Below are positions 33,481 to 48,400 of a stretch of DNA of 64,000 nt, piece after piece; position 1 is the first letter of the stretch; the number at the start of each line of letters is the position of its first letter. The position numbers and the translations under genes are program-made. The notes under the pieces were generated by a model. That model ran no database searches and was not told where the DNA came from. It saw nothing but the letters and a program-made list of their open reading frames with translations. The stretch is from positions 42,921,037 to 42,985,036 of the forward strand of contig OX246745.1 of the NCBI GenBank assembly GCA_945910005.1, read 5' to 3'. The stretch is from Isoperla grammatica (lineage: Eukaryota > Arthropoda > Insecta > Plecoptera > Perlodidae).

Positions 33481-36400
33481 AAGCATCGCCTGTACCATAG
33501 CATATGTCAAGTCAGTGTAGCATCGCCTGTACCATAGCATATGTCAAGTCAGTGTAGCATCGCCTGTACCATAGCATATATCAAGTCAGTGAAGCATAAC
33601 CTGTACCATAGCATATGTCAAGTCAGTGAAGCATCACCTGTACCATAGCATATGTCAAGTAAAAGAAGCATCACCTGAACCATAGCATATGTCAAGTCAG
33701 TGTAGCATCGCCTGTACCATAGCATATGTCAAGTCAGTGTAGCATCGTTTGTACCATAGCATATGTCAAGTCAAAGAAGCATCACCTGTACCATAGCATA
33801 TGTCAAGTCAGTGAAGCTCCCACATCGCTTGTACCATAGCATAAGTGTAGTCAGTGAAGATCCCACTTCGACTGTACCATAGCATATGTCAAGTCAGTGT
33901 AGCATCGCCTGTACCATAGCATATATCAAGTCAGTGAAGCATCACCTGTACCATAGCATATGTCAAGTCAGTGAAGCATCGCCCGTACCATAGCATATGT
34001 CAAGTCAGTGTAGCATCGCCTGTACCATAGCATATGTCCAGTCAGTGTAGCATCGCCTGTACCATAGCATATGTCAAGTCAGTGAAGCATCGCCTGTACC
34101 ATAGCATATGTCAAGTCAGTGAAGCATCGCCTGTACCATAGCATATGTCAAGTCAGTGTAGCATCGCCTGTACCATAGCATATGTCAAGTCAGTGTAGCA
34201 TCGCCTGTACCATAGCATATGTCAAGTCAGTGAAGCATCGCCTGTACCATAGCATATGTCAAGTCAGTGAAGCATCGCCTGTACCATAGCATATGTCAAG
34301 TCAGTGTAGCATCGCCTGTACCATAGCATATGTACAGTCAGTGAAGCTCCCACATCGCCTGTACCATAGCATATGTCAAGTCAGTGAAGCTCCCACATCG
34401 CCTGGTCCATAGCATATGTCAAGTCAGTGAAGCATCACCTGTAACATAGCATATGTCAAGTCAGTGAAGCTCCCACATCGCCTGTACCATAGCATATGTC
34501 AATTCAGTGTAGCATCGCTTGTATTATAGCATATATCAAGTCAGTGTAGCATCGCCTGTACCATAGCATATGTCAAGTCAGTGAAGCATCACCTGTACCA
34601 AAGCATGAGTCAAGTCAGTGAAGCATCACCTGTACCAAAGCATATGTCAAGTCAGTGAAGCATCACCTGTACCATAGCATATGTCAAGTCAGTGAAGCTC
34701 CCACATCGCCCGTACCATAGCATATTTCAAGTCAGTGAAGCTCCCACATCGCCCGTACCATAGCATATGTCAAGTCAGTGAAGCATCACCTGTACCATAA
34801 CATATGTCAAGTCAGTGAAGCTCCCACATCGCCTGTACCAAGCATATGTCAAGTCAGTGAAGCTCCCACATCGCCCGTACCATAGCATATGTCAAGTCAG
34901 TGAAGCTCCCACATCGCCTGTACAATGGCATATTTCAAGTCAGTGAAGCTCCCACATCGCCCGTACCATAGCATATGTCAAGTCAATGAAGCTTCAACAT
35001 CGCCCGTACCATAGCATATGTCAAGTCAGTGAAGCATCACCTGTACCATAGCATATGTCAAGTCAGTGAAGCATCACCTGTACCATAGCATACGTCAAGT
35101 CAGTGAAGCTCCCACATCGCCTGTACAATAGCATATATCAAGTCAGTGAAGCTCCCACATCGCCTGAACCATAGCATAAGTCAAGTCAGTGTAGCATCAC
35201 CTGTACCATAGCATATGTCAAGTCAGTGAAGTATCACCTGTACCATAGCATATGTCAAGTCAGTGAAGCTCCCACATCGCATGTTCCATAGCATATGTCA
35301 AGTCAGTGTAGCATCACCTGTACCATAGCATATGTCAAGTCAGTGTAGCATCGCCTGTACCATAGCATATGTCAAGTCAGTGAAGTATCACCTGTACCAA
35401 AGCATATGTCAAGTCAGTAAAGCTCCCACATCGCCTGTACCGTAGCATATGTCAATAAGGGGAAGCTCCCACATCGCCTGTACCATAGCATATGTCAAGT
35501 CAGTGAAGCATCACCTGTACCATAGCATATGTCAAGTCAGTGAAGCATCACCTTTACCATAGCATATGTCAAGTCAGTGAAGCTCCCACATCGCCTGTAT
35601 CATAGCATATGTCAAGTTAGTGAAGCTCCCACATCGCCTGTACTATAGCATATGTCAAGTCAGTGAAGCATCACCTGTACCATAACATATGTCAAGTCAG
35701 TGAAGCTCCCACATCGCCTGTATCATAGCATATGTCAAGTCAGTGAAGCTCCCACATCGCCTGTACCATAGCATATGTCAAGTCAGTGTAGCATCACCTG
35801 TAACATAGCACATGTCAAGTCAGTGTAGCATCACCTGTATCATAGCATATGTCAAGTTAGTGAAGCTCCCACATCGCCTGTACCATAGCATATGTCAAGT
35901 CAGTGAAGCTCCCACATCGCCTGTACCATAGCATAAGTCAAGTCAGTGAAGTATCACCTGTACCAAAGCATATGTCAAGTCAGTAAAGCTCCCACATCGC
36001 CTGTACCGTAGCATATGTCAATAAGGGGAAGCTCCCACATTGCCTGTACCATAGCATATGTCAAGTCAGTGAAGCATCACCTGTACCATAGCATATGTCA
36101 AGTCAGTGTAACATCACCTGTAACATAGCATATTCAAGTCAGTGTAATATCACCTGTATCATAGCATATGTCAAGTTAGTGAAGCTCCCACATCGCCTGT
36201 ACCATAGCATATGTCAAGTCAGTGAAGCTCCCACATCGCCTGTACCATAGCATATGTCAAGTTAGTGAAGCTCCCACATCGCCTGTACCATAGCATATGT
36301 CAATTCAGTGTAGCATCACCTGTAACATAGCATATGTCAAGTCAGTGTAGCATCACCTGTATCATAACATATGTCAAGTTAGTGAAGCTCCCACATCGCC

Positions 36401-39400
36401 TGTACCATAGCATATGTCAAGTCAGTGTAGCATCACCTGTAACATAGCATATGTCAAGTCAGTGTAGCATCACCTGTATCATAGCATATGTACAGTCAGT
36501 GAAGCTCCCACATCGCCTGTACCATAGCATATGTCAAGTCAGTGAAGCTCCCACATCGCCTGGTCCATAGCATATGTCAAGTCAGTGAAGTATCACCTGT
36601 AACATAGCATATGTCAAGTCAGTGAAGCTCCCACATCGCCTGTACCATAGCATATGTCAAGTCAGTGTAGCATCACCTGTACCATAGCATATGTCAAGTC
36701 AGTGTAGCATCACCTGTTTCATAGCATATGTCAAGTCAGTGTAGCATCACCTGTACCATAGCTTATGTCAAGTCAGTGAAGCATCGCCTGTACCATAGAA
36801 TATGTCAAGTCAGTACAGCATCACCTATACCATAGCGTATGTCAAGTCAGTGAAGCATCACCTGTACCACAGCATATGTCAAGTCAGTGAAGCATCACCT
36901 GTACCATAGCATATGTCAAGTCAGTGAAACTCAAACATCGCCTGTACCATAGCATATGTCAAGTAAGAGTAGCATCGCCTGTACCATAGCATATGTCAAG
37001 TCAGTGAAGCATCACTTGAACCATAGCATATATCAAGTCAGTGTAGCTCCCACATCGCCTGTACCATAGCATATGTCAAGTCAGTGTAGCATCACCTGTA
37101 CCATAGCATATGTCAAGTCAGTGAAGCATCACTTGAACCATAGCATATGTCAAGTCAGTGTAGCATCACCTGAACCATAGCATATGTCAAGTCAGTAAAG
37201 CATCACCTGAACCATAGCATATGTCAAGTCAGTGAAGCATCACCTGAACCATAGCATATGTCAAGTCAGTGAAGCATCACCTGAACCATAGCATATGTCA
37301 AGTCAGTAAAGCTCCCACATCGCCTGTACAATAGCATATGTCAAGTCAGTGTAGCATCACCTGTACCATAGCATATGTCAAGTCAGTGAAGCATCGCCTG
37401 AACCATAGCAAATGTTAAGTCAGTGTAGCATCGCCTGTACCATAGCATATGTCAAGTCAGTGAAGCTCCCACATCGCCTGTACCATAGCATATGTCAAGT
37501 CAGTGAAGCTCTCACATCGCCTGTACCATAGCATATGTCAAGTCAGTGAAGCTTCCACATCGCCTCTACCATAGCATATGTCAAGTCAGTGAAGCATCGC
37601 CTGTACCATAGCATATGTCAAGTCAGTAAAGCATCACCTGTACCATAGCATATGTCAAGTCAGTGAAGCATCACTTGAACTATAGCATATGTCAAGTTAG
37701 TGAAGCTCTTACATCACCTGTACCATAGCATATGTCAAGTCAGTGTAGTATCACCTGTACCATAGCATATGTCAAGTCAGTGAAACTCCCACATCGCCTG
37801 TACCATAGCATATGTCAAGTCAGTGAAGCAGCTCCTGTACCATAGCATATGTCAAGTCAGTGTAGCATCACCTGAACCATAGCATATGTCAAGTCAGTGA
37901 AGCATCGCCTGTACCATAGCATATGTCAAGTCAGTGAAGCATCGCCTGTACCATAGCATATGTCAAGTCAGTGAAACTCCCACATCGCCTGTACCATAGC
38001 ATATGTCAAATCAGTGAAGAATCACCTATACCATAGCATATGTAAAGTCAGTGAGGCATCGCCTGTACCATTTCATATTTCAAGTCAGCGAAGCTCCCAC
38101 ATCCTCTGTACCATAGCATATGTCAAGTCAGTGAAGCATCACCTGTACCATAGCATATGTCAAGTCAGTGAAGCATCGCCTGTACCATTGCATATGTCAA
38201 GTCAGTGAAGCTCTTACATCGCCTGTACCATAGCATATGTCAAATCAGTGAAGAATCACCTATACCATAGCATATGTCAAGTCAGTGAGGCATCGCCTGT
38301 ACCATTTCATATTTCAAGTCAGCGAAGCTCCCACATCCTCTGTACCATAGCATATGTCAAGTCAGTGAAGCATCGCCTGTACCATAGCATATGTCAAGTC
38401 AGTGTAGCTCCCACATCGCCTGTACCATAGCATATGTCAAGTCAGTGAAGCATCGCCTGTACCATTGCATATGTCAAGTCAGTGTAGCTCCCACATCGCC
38501 TGTACCATAGCATATGTCAAGTCAGTGAAGCATCACCTGTACCATAGCATATGTCAAGTCAGTGAAGCATCACCTGTACCATAGCATATGTCAAGTCAGT
38601 GAAGCATCGCCTGTACCATTGCATATGTCAAGTCAGTGTAGCTCCCACATCGCCTGTACCATAGCATATGTCAAGTCGGTGATGCTCTTACATCGCCTGT
38701 ACCATAGCATATGTCAAGTCAGTAAAGCATCACCTGTACCATAGCATATGTCAAGTCAGTGAAGCAGCGCCTGTACCATAGCATATGTCAAATCAGTGAA
38801 GAATCACCTGTACCATAGCATATGTCAAGTCAGTGAGGCATCGCCTGTACCATTTCATATTTCAAGTCAGCGAAGCTCCCACATCCTCTGTACCATAGCA
38901 TATGTCAAGTCAGTGAAGCTTCCACATCGCCTGTACCATAGCATATGTCAAGTCAGTGAAGCATCGCCTGTACCATAGCATATGTCAAGTCAGTGAAGCA
39001 TCGCCTGTACCATAGCATATGTCAAGTCAGTGAAGCATCACCTGTACCATAGCATATGTCAAGTCAGTGAAGCTCCTACATCGCCTGTATCATAGCATAT
39101 GTCAAGTCAGTGAAGCATCACCTGTACCAAAGCATATGTCAAGTCAGTGAAGCATCGCCTGTACCATAGCATATGTCAAGTCAGTGAAGCATCGCCTGTA
39201 CCATAGCATATGTCAAGTCAGTGAAGCATCACCTGTACCATAGCATATGTCAAGTCAGTGAAGCATCGCCTGTACCATAGCATATGTCAAGTCAGTGAAG
39301 CATCACCTGTACCATAGCATATGTCAAGTCAGTGAAGCATCGCCTGTACCATAGCATATGTCAAGTCAGAGAAGCATCGCCTGTACCATAGCATATGTCA

Positions 39401-42400
39401 AGTCAGTGAAGCATCGCCTGTACCATAGCATATGTCAAGTCAGTGAAGCATCGCCTGTACCAAAGCATATGTCAAGTCAGAGAAGCATCACCTGTACCAT
39501 AGCATATGTCAAGTCAGTGTAGCATCGCCTGTACCATAGCATATGTCAAGTCAGTGAAGCATCACCTGTACCATAGCATATGTCAAGTCAGTGAAGCTCC
39601 CACATCGCCTGTACCATAGCATATGTCAAGTCAGTGAAGCATCGCCTGTACCATAGCATATGTCAAGTTAGTGAAGCATCGCCTGTACCATAGCATATGT
39701 CAAGTCAGTGAAGCTTCCACATCGCCTGTACTATAGCATATGTCAAGTCAGTGAAGCATCACCTGTACCATAGCATATGTCAAGTCAGTGAAGCTCCTAC
39801 ATCGCCTGTATCATAGCATATGTCAAGTCAGTGAAGCATCACCTGTACCATAGCATATGTCAAGTCTGTGACATCGCCTGAACCATAGCATATGTCAAGT
39901 CAGTGAAGCTCCCACATCGCCTGTACTATAGCATATGTCAAGTCAGTGTAGCATCACCTGTACCATAGCATATGTCTAGTCATTGAAGCTCCTACATCGC
40001 CTGTATCATAGCATATGTCAAGTCAGTGAAGCATCGCCTGTACCATAGCATATGTCAAGTCTGTGACATCGCCTGAACCATAGCATATGTCAAGTCAGTG
40101 TAGCTCCCACATCGCCTGTACCACAGCATATGTCAAGTCAGTGAAGCATCGCCTGTACCATAGCATATGTCAAGTCAGTAAAGCATCACCTGTACCATAG
40201 CATATGTCAAGTCAGTGAAGCTCCCACATCGCCTGTACCATAGCATATATCAAGTCAGTGTAGCATCACCTGTACCATAGCATATGTCAAGTCAGTGAAG
40301 CTCCCACATCGCCTGTACCATAGCATATGTCAAGTCAGTGTAGCATCGCTTGTACCATAGCATATGTCAAGTCAGTTAAGCATCGCCTGTACCATAGCAT
40401 ATGTCAAATCAGTGTAGCATCGCTTGTACCATAGCATATGTCAAGTCAGTGAAGCATCGCCTGTACCATAGCATATGTCAAGTCAGTGTAGCATCACCTG
40501 TACCATAGCATATGTCAAGTCAGTGAAGCTCCCACATCGCCTGTACCATAGCATATGTCAAGTCAGTTAAGCATCGCCTGTACCATAGCATATGTCAAGT
40601 CAGTGTAGCATCGCTTGTACCATAGCATATGTCAAGTCAGTGAAGCATCGCCTGTACCATAGCATATGTCAAGTCAGTGTAGCATCACCTGTACCATAGC
40701 ATATGTCAAGTCAGTGTAGCATCGCCTGTACCATAGCATATGTCAAGTCAGTGAAGCATCGCCTGTACCATAGCATATGTCAAGTCAGTGACATCGCCTG
40801 TACCATAGCATATGTCAAGTCAGTGAAGCTCCCACATCGCCTGTATCATAGCATATGTCAAGTCAGTGTAGCATCGCCTGTACCATAGCATATGTCAAGT
40901 CAGTGAAGCTACCACATCGCCTGTACCATAGCATATGTCAAGTCAGTGTAGCATCACCTGTACCATAGCATATGTCAAGTCAGTGTAGCATCGCCTGTAC
41001 CATAGCATATGTCAAGTCAGTGAAGCATCGCCTGTACTATAGCATATGTCAAGTCAGTGACATCGCCTGTACCATAGCATATGTCAAGTCAGTGAAGCTC
41101 CCACATCGCCTGTATCATAGCATATGTCAAGTCAGTGTAGCATCGCCTGTACCATAGCATATGTCAAGTCAGTGAAGCATCGCCTGTACCATAGCATATG
41201 TAAAGTCAGAGAAGCGTCACCTGTACCATAGCATATGTCAAGTCAGTAAAGCATCGCCTGTACCATAGCATATGTCAAGTCAGTGAAGCTCCCACATCGC
41301 CTGTATCATAGCATATGTAAAGTCAGTGAAGCATCACCTGTACCATAGCATATGTCAAGTCAGAGAAGCGTCACCTGTACCATAGCATATGTCAAGTCAG
41401 TGAAGCATCACCTGTACCATAGCATATGTCAAGTCAGAGAAGCATCGCCTGTACCATAGCATATGTCAAGTCAGTGAAGCATCACCTGTACCATAGCATA
41501 TGTCAAGTCAGAGAAGCATCGCCTGTACCATAGCATATGTCAAGTCAGAGAAGCGTCACCTGTACCATAGCAGATGTCAAGTCAGTGAAGCGTCACCTGT
41601 ACCATAGCATATGTCAAGTCAGTAAAGCTCCCACATCGCCTGTACCATAGCATATGTCAAGTCAGAGAAGCGTCACCTGTACCATAGCATATGTCAAGTC
41701 AGTGAAGCATCACCTGTACCATAGCATATGTCAAGTCAGAGAAGCATCGCCTGTACCATAGCATATGTCAAGTCAGTGAAGCATCACCTGTACCATAGCA
41801 TATGTCAAGTCAGTGAAGCTCCCACATCGCCTGTACCATAGCATATGTCAAGTCAGTGAAGTATCACCTGTACCATAGCATATGTCAAGTCAGTGACATC
41901 GCCTGAACCATAGCATATGTCAAGTCAGTGAAGCATCGCCTGTACCATAGCATATGTCAAGTCAGTGAAGCTCCCACATCGCCTGTACCATAGCATATGT
42001 CAAGTCAGTGAAGCTCCCACATCGCCTGTACCATAGCATATGTCAAGTCAGTGTAGCATCACCTGTACCAAAGCATATGTCAAGTCAGTGAAGCATCGCC
42101 TGTACCATAGCATATGTGTAGTCAGTGAAGCATCGCCTATACCATAGCATATGTCAAGTCAGTTAAGCATCACCTGTACCATAGCATATGTCAAGTCAGT
42201 GAAGCTCCCACATCGCCTGTACCATAGCATATGTCAAGTCAGTGTTGCATCGCCTGTACCATAGCATATGTCAAGTCAGTGTAGCATGACCTGTACCATA
42301 GCATATGTCAAGTCAGTGAAGCTTCCACATCGCCCGTACCATAGCATATATCAATCAGTGTAGCATCGCCTGTACTATAGCATATGTCAAGTCAGTAAAG

Positions 42401-45400
42401 CATCGCCTGTACCATAGCATATGTCAAGTCAGTGTTGCATCGCCTGTACCATAGCATATGTCAAGTCAGTGAAGCATCGCCTGTACCATAGCATATGTAC
42501 AGTCAGTGAAGCTCCCACATCGCCTGTACCATAGCATATGTCAAGTCAGTGAAGCTCCCACATCGCCTGGTCCATAGCATATGTCAAGTCAGTGAAGCAT
42601 CACCTGTAACATAGCATATGTCAAGTCAGTGAAGCTCCCACATCGCCTGTACCATAGCATATGTCAATTCAGTGTAGCATCGCTTGTATTATAGCATATA
42701 TCAAGTCAGTGTAGCATCGCCTGTACCATAGCATATGTCAAGTCAGTGAAGCATCACCTGTACCAAAGCATATGTCAAGTCAGTGAAGCATCACCTGTAC
42801 CAAAGCATATGTCAAGTCAGTGAAGCATCACCTGTACCATAGCATATGTCAAGTCAGTGAAGCTCCCACATCGCCCGTACCATAGCATATTTCAAGTCAG
42901 TGAAGCTCCCACATCGCCCGTACCATAGCATATGTCAAGTCAGTGAAGCATCACCTGTACCATAACATATGTCAAGTCAGTGAAGCTCCCACATCGCCTG
43001 TACCAAGCATATGTCAAGTCAGTGAAGCTCCCACATCGCCCGTACCATAGCATATGTCAAGTCAGTGAAGCTCCCACATCGCCTGTACAATGGCATATTT
43101 CAAGTCAGTGAAGCTCCCACATCGCCCGTACCATAGCATATGTCAAGTCAATGAAGCTTCAACATCGCCCGTACCATAGCATATGTCAAGTCAGTGAAGC
43201 ATCACCTGTACCATAGCATATGTCAAGTCAGTGAAGCATCACCTGTACCATAGCATACGTCAAGTCAGTGAAGTTCCCACATCGCCTCTACCACAGCATA
43301 TGTCAAGTCAGTGAAGCATCACCTGTACCATAGCATATGTCAAGTCAGTGAAGCATCACCTGTACCATAACATATGTCAAGTCAGTGAAGCTCCCACATC
43401 GCCTGTACAATAGCATATATCAAGTCAGTGAAGCTCCCACATCGCCTGAACCATAGCATAAGTCAAGTCAGTGTAGCATCACCTGTACCATAGCATATGT
43501 CAAGTCAGTTAAGTATCACCTGTACCATAGCATATGTCAAGTCAGTGAAGCTCCCACATCGCATGTTCCATAGCATATGTCAAGTCAGTGTAGCATCACC
43601 TGTACCATAGCATATGTCAAGTCAGTGTAGCATCGCCTGTACCATAGCATATGTCAAGTCAGTGAAGTATCACCTGTACCAAAGCATATGTCAAGTCAGT
43701 AAAGCTCCCACATCGCCTGTACCGTAGCATATGTCAATAAGGGGAAGCTCCCACATCGCCTGTACCATAGCATATGTCAAGTCAGTGAAGCATCACCTGT
43801 ACCATAGCATATGTCAAGTCAGTGAAGCATCACTTGAACCATAGCATATGTCAAGTCAGTGTAGCATCACCTGAACCATAGCATATGTCAAGTCAGTAAA
43901 GCATCACCTGAACCATAGCATATGTCAAGTCAGTGAAGCATCACCTGAACCATAGCATATGTCAAGTCAGTGAAGCATCACCTGAACCATAGCATATGTC
44001 AAGTCAGTAAAGCTCCCACATCGCCTGTACAATAGCATATGTCAAGTCAGTGTAGCATCACCTGTACCATAGCATATGTCAAGTCAGTGAAGCATCGCCT
44101 GAACCATAGCAAATGTTAAGTCAGTGAAGCATCGCCTGTACCATAGCATATGTCAAGTCAGTGAAGCTCTCACATCGCCTGTACCATAGCATATGTCAAG
44201 TCAGTGTAGCTCCCACATCGCCTGTACCATAGCATATGTCAAGTCAGTAAAGCATCACCTGTACCATAGCATATGTCAAGTCAGTGAAGCATCACTTGAA
44301 CTATAGCATATGTCAAGTTAGTGAAGCTCTTACATCGCCTGTACCATAGCATATGTCAAGTCAGTGTAGTATCACCTGTACCATAGCATATGTCAAGTCA
44401 GGGAAACTCCCACATCGCCTGTACCATAGCATATGTCAAGTCAGTGAAGCAGCTCCTGTACCATAGCATATGTCAAGTCAGTGTAGCATCACCTGAACCA
44501 TAGCATATGTCAAGTCAGTGAAGCATCGCCTGTACCATAGCATATGTCAAGTCAGTGAAGAATCACCTATACCATAGCATATGTCAAGTCAGTGAGGCAT
44601 CGCCTGTACCATTTCATATTTCAAGTCAGCGAAGCTCCCACATCCTCTGTACCATAGCATATGTCAAGTCAATGAAGTATCACCTGTACCATAGCATATG
44701 TCAAGTCAGTGAAGCATCGCCTGTACCATTGCATATGTCAAGTCAGTGTAGCTCCCACATCGCCTGTACCATAGCATATGTCAAGTCAGTGAAGCATCAC
44801 CTGTACCATAGCATATGTCAAGTCAGTGAAGCATCGCCTGTACCATTGCATATGTCAAGTCAGTGTAGCTCCCACATCGCCTGTACCATAGCATATGTCA
44901 AGTCAGTGAAGCATCACCTGTACCATAGCATATGTCAAGTCAGTGAAGCATCGCCTGTACCATTGCATATGTCAAGTCAGTGAAGCATCGCCTGTACCAT
45001 AGCATATGTCAAGTCAGTGAAGCTTCCACATCGCCTGTACCATAGCATATGTCAAGTCAGTGAAGCATCACCTGTACCATAGCATATGTCAAGTCAGTGA
45101 AGCATTACCTGTACCATTGCATATGTCAAGTCAGTGTAGCTCCCACATCGCCTTTACTATAGCATATGTCAAGTCGGTGATGCTCTAACATCGCCTGTAC
45201 CATAGCATATGTCAAGTCAGTAAAGCATCACCTGTACCATAGCATATGTCAAGTCAGTGAAGCAGCGCCTGTACCATAGCATATGTCAAATCAGTGAAGA
45301 ATCACCTAAACCATAGCATATGTCAAGTCAGTGAGGCATCGCCTGTACCATTTCATATTTCAAGTCAGCGAAGCTCCCACATCCTCTGTACCATAGCATA

Positions 45401-48400
45401 TGTCAAGTCAGTGAAGCATCGCCTGTACCATAGCATATGTCAAGTCAGTAAAGCATCACCTGTACCATAGCATATGTCAAGTCAGTGAAGCATCACCTGT
45501 ACCATAGCATATGTCAAGTCAGTGAAGCATCGCCTGTACCATAGCATATGTCAAGTCAGTGAAGCATCACCTGTACTATAGCATATGTCAAGTCAGTAAA
45601 GCTCCCACTTCGCCTGTACCGTAGCATATGTCAAGTTAGTGAAGCTCCGACATCGCCCTTACCATAGCATATGTCAAGTCAGTGAAGCATCACCTGTACC
45701 ATAGCATATGTCAAGTCAGTGAAGTATCACCTGTACCATAGCATATGTCAAGTCAGTGAAGCATCACCTGAACCATAGCATATGTCAAGTCAGTGAAGCA
45801 TCGCCTGTACCATAGCATATGTCAAGTCAGTGTTGCATCGCCTGTGCCATAACATATGTTAAGTCAGAGAAGCATCACCTGTACCATAGCATATGTCAAG
45901 TAAGTAAAGCATCGCCTGTACCATAGCATATGTCAAGTCAGTGAAGCAGCGCCTTTACCATAGCATATGTCAAGTCAGTGAAGCATCGCCTGTACCATAG
46001 CATATGTCAAGTCTGTGTAGCATCGCCTGTACCATAGCATATGTCAAGTCAGTGAAGCAGCGCCTTTACCATAGCATATGTCAAGTCAGTGAAGCATCGC
46101 CTGTACCATAGCATATGTCAAGTCAGTGAAGCATCGCCTGTACCATAGCATATGTCAAGTCAGTGAAGCATCGCCTGTACCATAGCATATGTGTAGTCAT
46201 TTAAGCTCCCACATCGCCTGTACCATAGCATATGTCAAGTCAGTGAAGCATCACCTGTTCCATAGCATATGTCAAGTCCGTGTATCATCACCTGAACCAT
46301 AGCCTATGTCAAGTCAGTGAAGCTCCCACATCGCCTGTACCATAGCATATGTCAAGTCAGTGTAGCTCCCACATCCCCTGTACCATAGCATATGTCAAGT
46401 CAGTGAAGCATCACCTGTACCATAGCATATGTCAAGTCAGTGAAGCATCGCCTGTACCATAGCATATGTCAGGTCGGTGTTGTTCCCACATCGCCTTTAC
46501 TATAGCATATGTCAAGTCGGTGATGCTCTTACATCGCCTGTACCATAGCATATGTCAAGTCAGTGAAGCTCCCACATCGCCTGTACCATAGCATATGTCA
46601 AGTCAGTGAAGCACCACCTGTTCCATAGCATATGTCCAGTCAGTGTATCATCACCTGAACCATAGCATATGTCAAGTCAGTGAAGCTCCCACATCGCCTG
46701 TACCATAGCATATGTGAAGTCAGTGAAGCATCGCTTGTACCATAGCATATGACAAGTCAGTGAAGCTTCCACATTGCGTGTACCATAGCATATGTCAAGT
46801 CAGTGAAGCATCACCTGAACCATAGCATATGTCAAGTCAGTGAAGCATCACCTGAACCATAGCATATGTCAAGTCAGTAAAGCTCCCACATCGCCTGTAC
46901 AATAGCATATGTAAAGTCAGTGTAGCATCACCTGTACCATAGCATATGTCAAGTCAGTGAAGCATCGCCTGTACCATAGCATATGTTAAGTCAGTGAAGC
47001 ATCGCCTGTACCATAGCATATGTCAAGTCAGTAAAGCATCACCTGTACCATAGCATATGTCAAGTCAGTGAAGCATCGCCTGTACCATAGCATATGTCAA
47101 GTCAGTAAAGCATCACCTGTACCATAGCATATGTCAAGTCAGTGAAGCATCACTTGAACTATAGCATATGTCAAGTTAGTGAAGCTCTTACATCGCCTGT
47201 ACCATAGCATATGTCAAGTCAGTGTAGTATCACCTGTACCATAGCATATGTCAAGTCAGTGAAACTCCCACATCGCCTGTACCATAGCATATGTCAAGTC
47301 AGTGAAGCAGCTCCTGTACCATAGCATATGTCAAGTCAGTGTAGCATCACCTGAACCATAGCATATGTCAAGTCAGTGAAGCATCGCCTGTACCATAGCA
47401 TATGTCAAGTCAGTGAAGCATCACCTGTACCATAGCATATGTCAAGTCAGTGAAGCATCGCCTGTACCATAGCATATGTCAAGTCAGTGAAGCAGCGCCT
47501 GTACCATAGCATATGTCAAGTCAGTGAAGCATCGCCTGTACCATAGCATATGTCAAGTCAGTGAAGCAGCGCCTGTACCATAGCATATGTCAAATCAGTG
47601 AAGAATCACCTATACCATAGCATATGTCAAGTCAGTGAGGCATCGCCTGTACCATTTCATATTTCAAGTCAGCGAAGCTCCCACATCCTCTGTACCATAG
47701 CATATGTCAAGTCAGTGAAGCATCACCTGTACCATAGCATATGTCAAGTCAGTGAAGCATCGCCTGTACCATAGCATATGTCAAGTCAGTGTAGCATCGC
47801 CTGTACCAAAGCATATGTCAAGTCAGTGAAGCATCACCTGTACTATAGCATATGTCAAGTCAGTAAAGCTCCCACTTCGCTGTACCGTAGCATATGTCAA
47901 GTCAGCGAAGCTCCCACATCCTCTGTACCATAGCATATGTCAAGTCAGTGAAGCATCACCTGTACCATAGCATATGTCAAGTCAGTGTAGCTTCACCTGT
48001 ACCATAGCATATGTCAAGTCAGTGTAGCATCGCCTGTACCAAAGCATATGTCAAGTCAGTGAAGCATCACCTGTACTATAGCATATGTCAAGTCAGTAAA
48101 GCTCCCACTTCGCTGTACCGTAGCATATGTCAAGTTAGTGAAGCTCCGACATCGCTTGTACCATAGCATATGTCAAGTCAGTGAAGCATCACCTGTACCA
48201 TAGCATATGTCAAGTCAATGAAGTATCACCTGTACCATAGCATATGTCAAGTCAGTGAAGCATCACCTGTACCATAGCATATGTCAAGTAAGTGAAGAAT
48301 CTCCTGTACAATAGCATATGTCAAGTCAGTGAAGCATCGCCCGTACCATAGCATATGTCAAGTCTGTGTAGCATCGCCTGTACCATAGCATATGTCAAGT

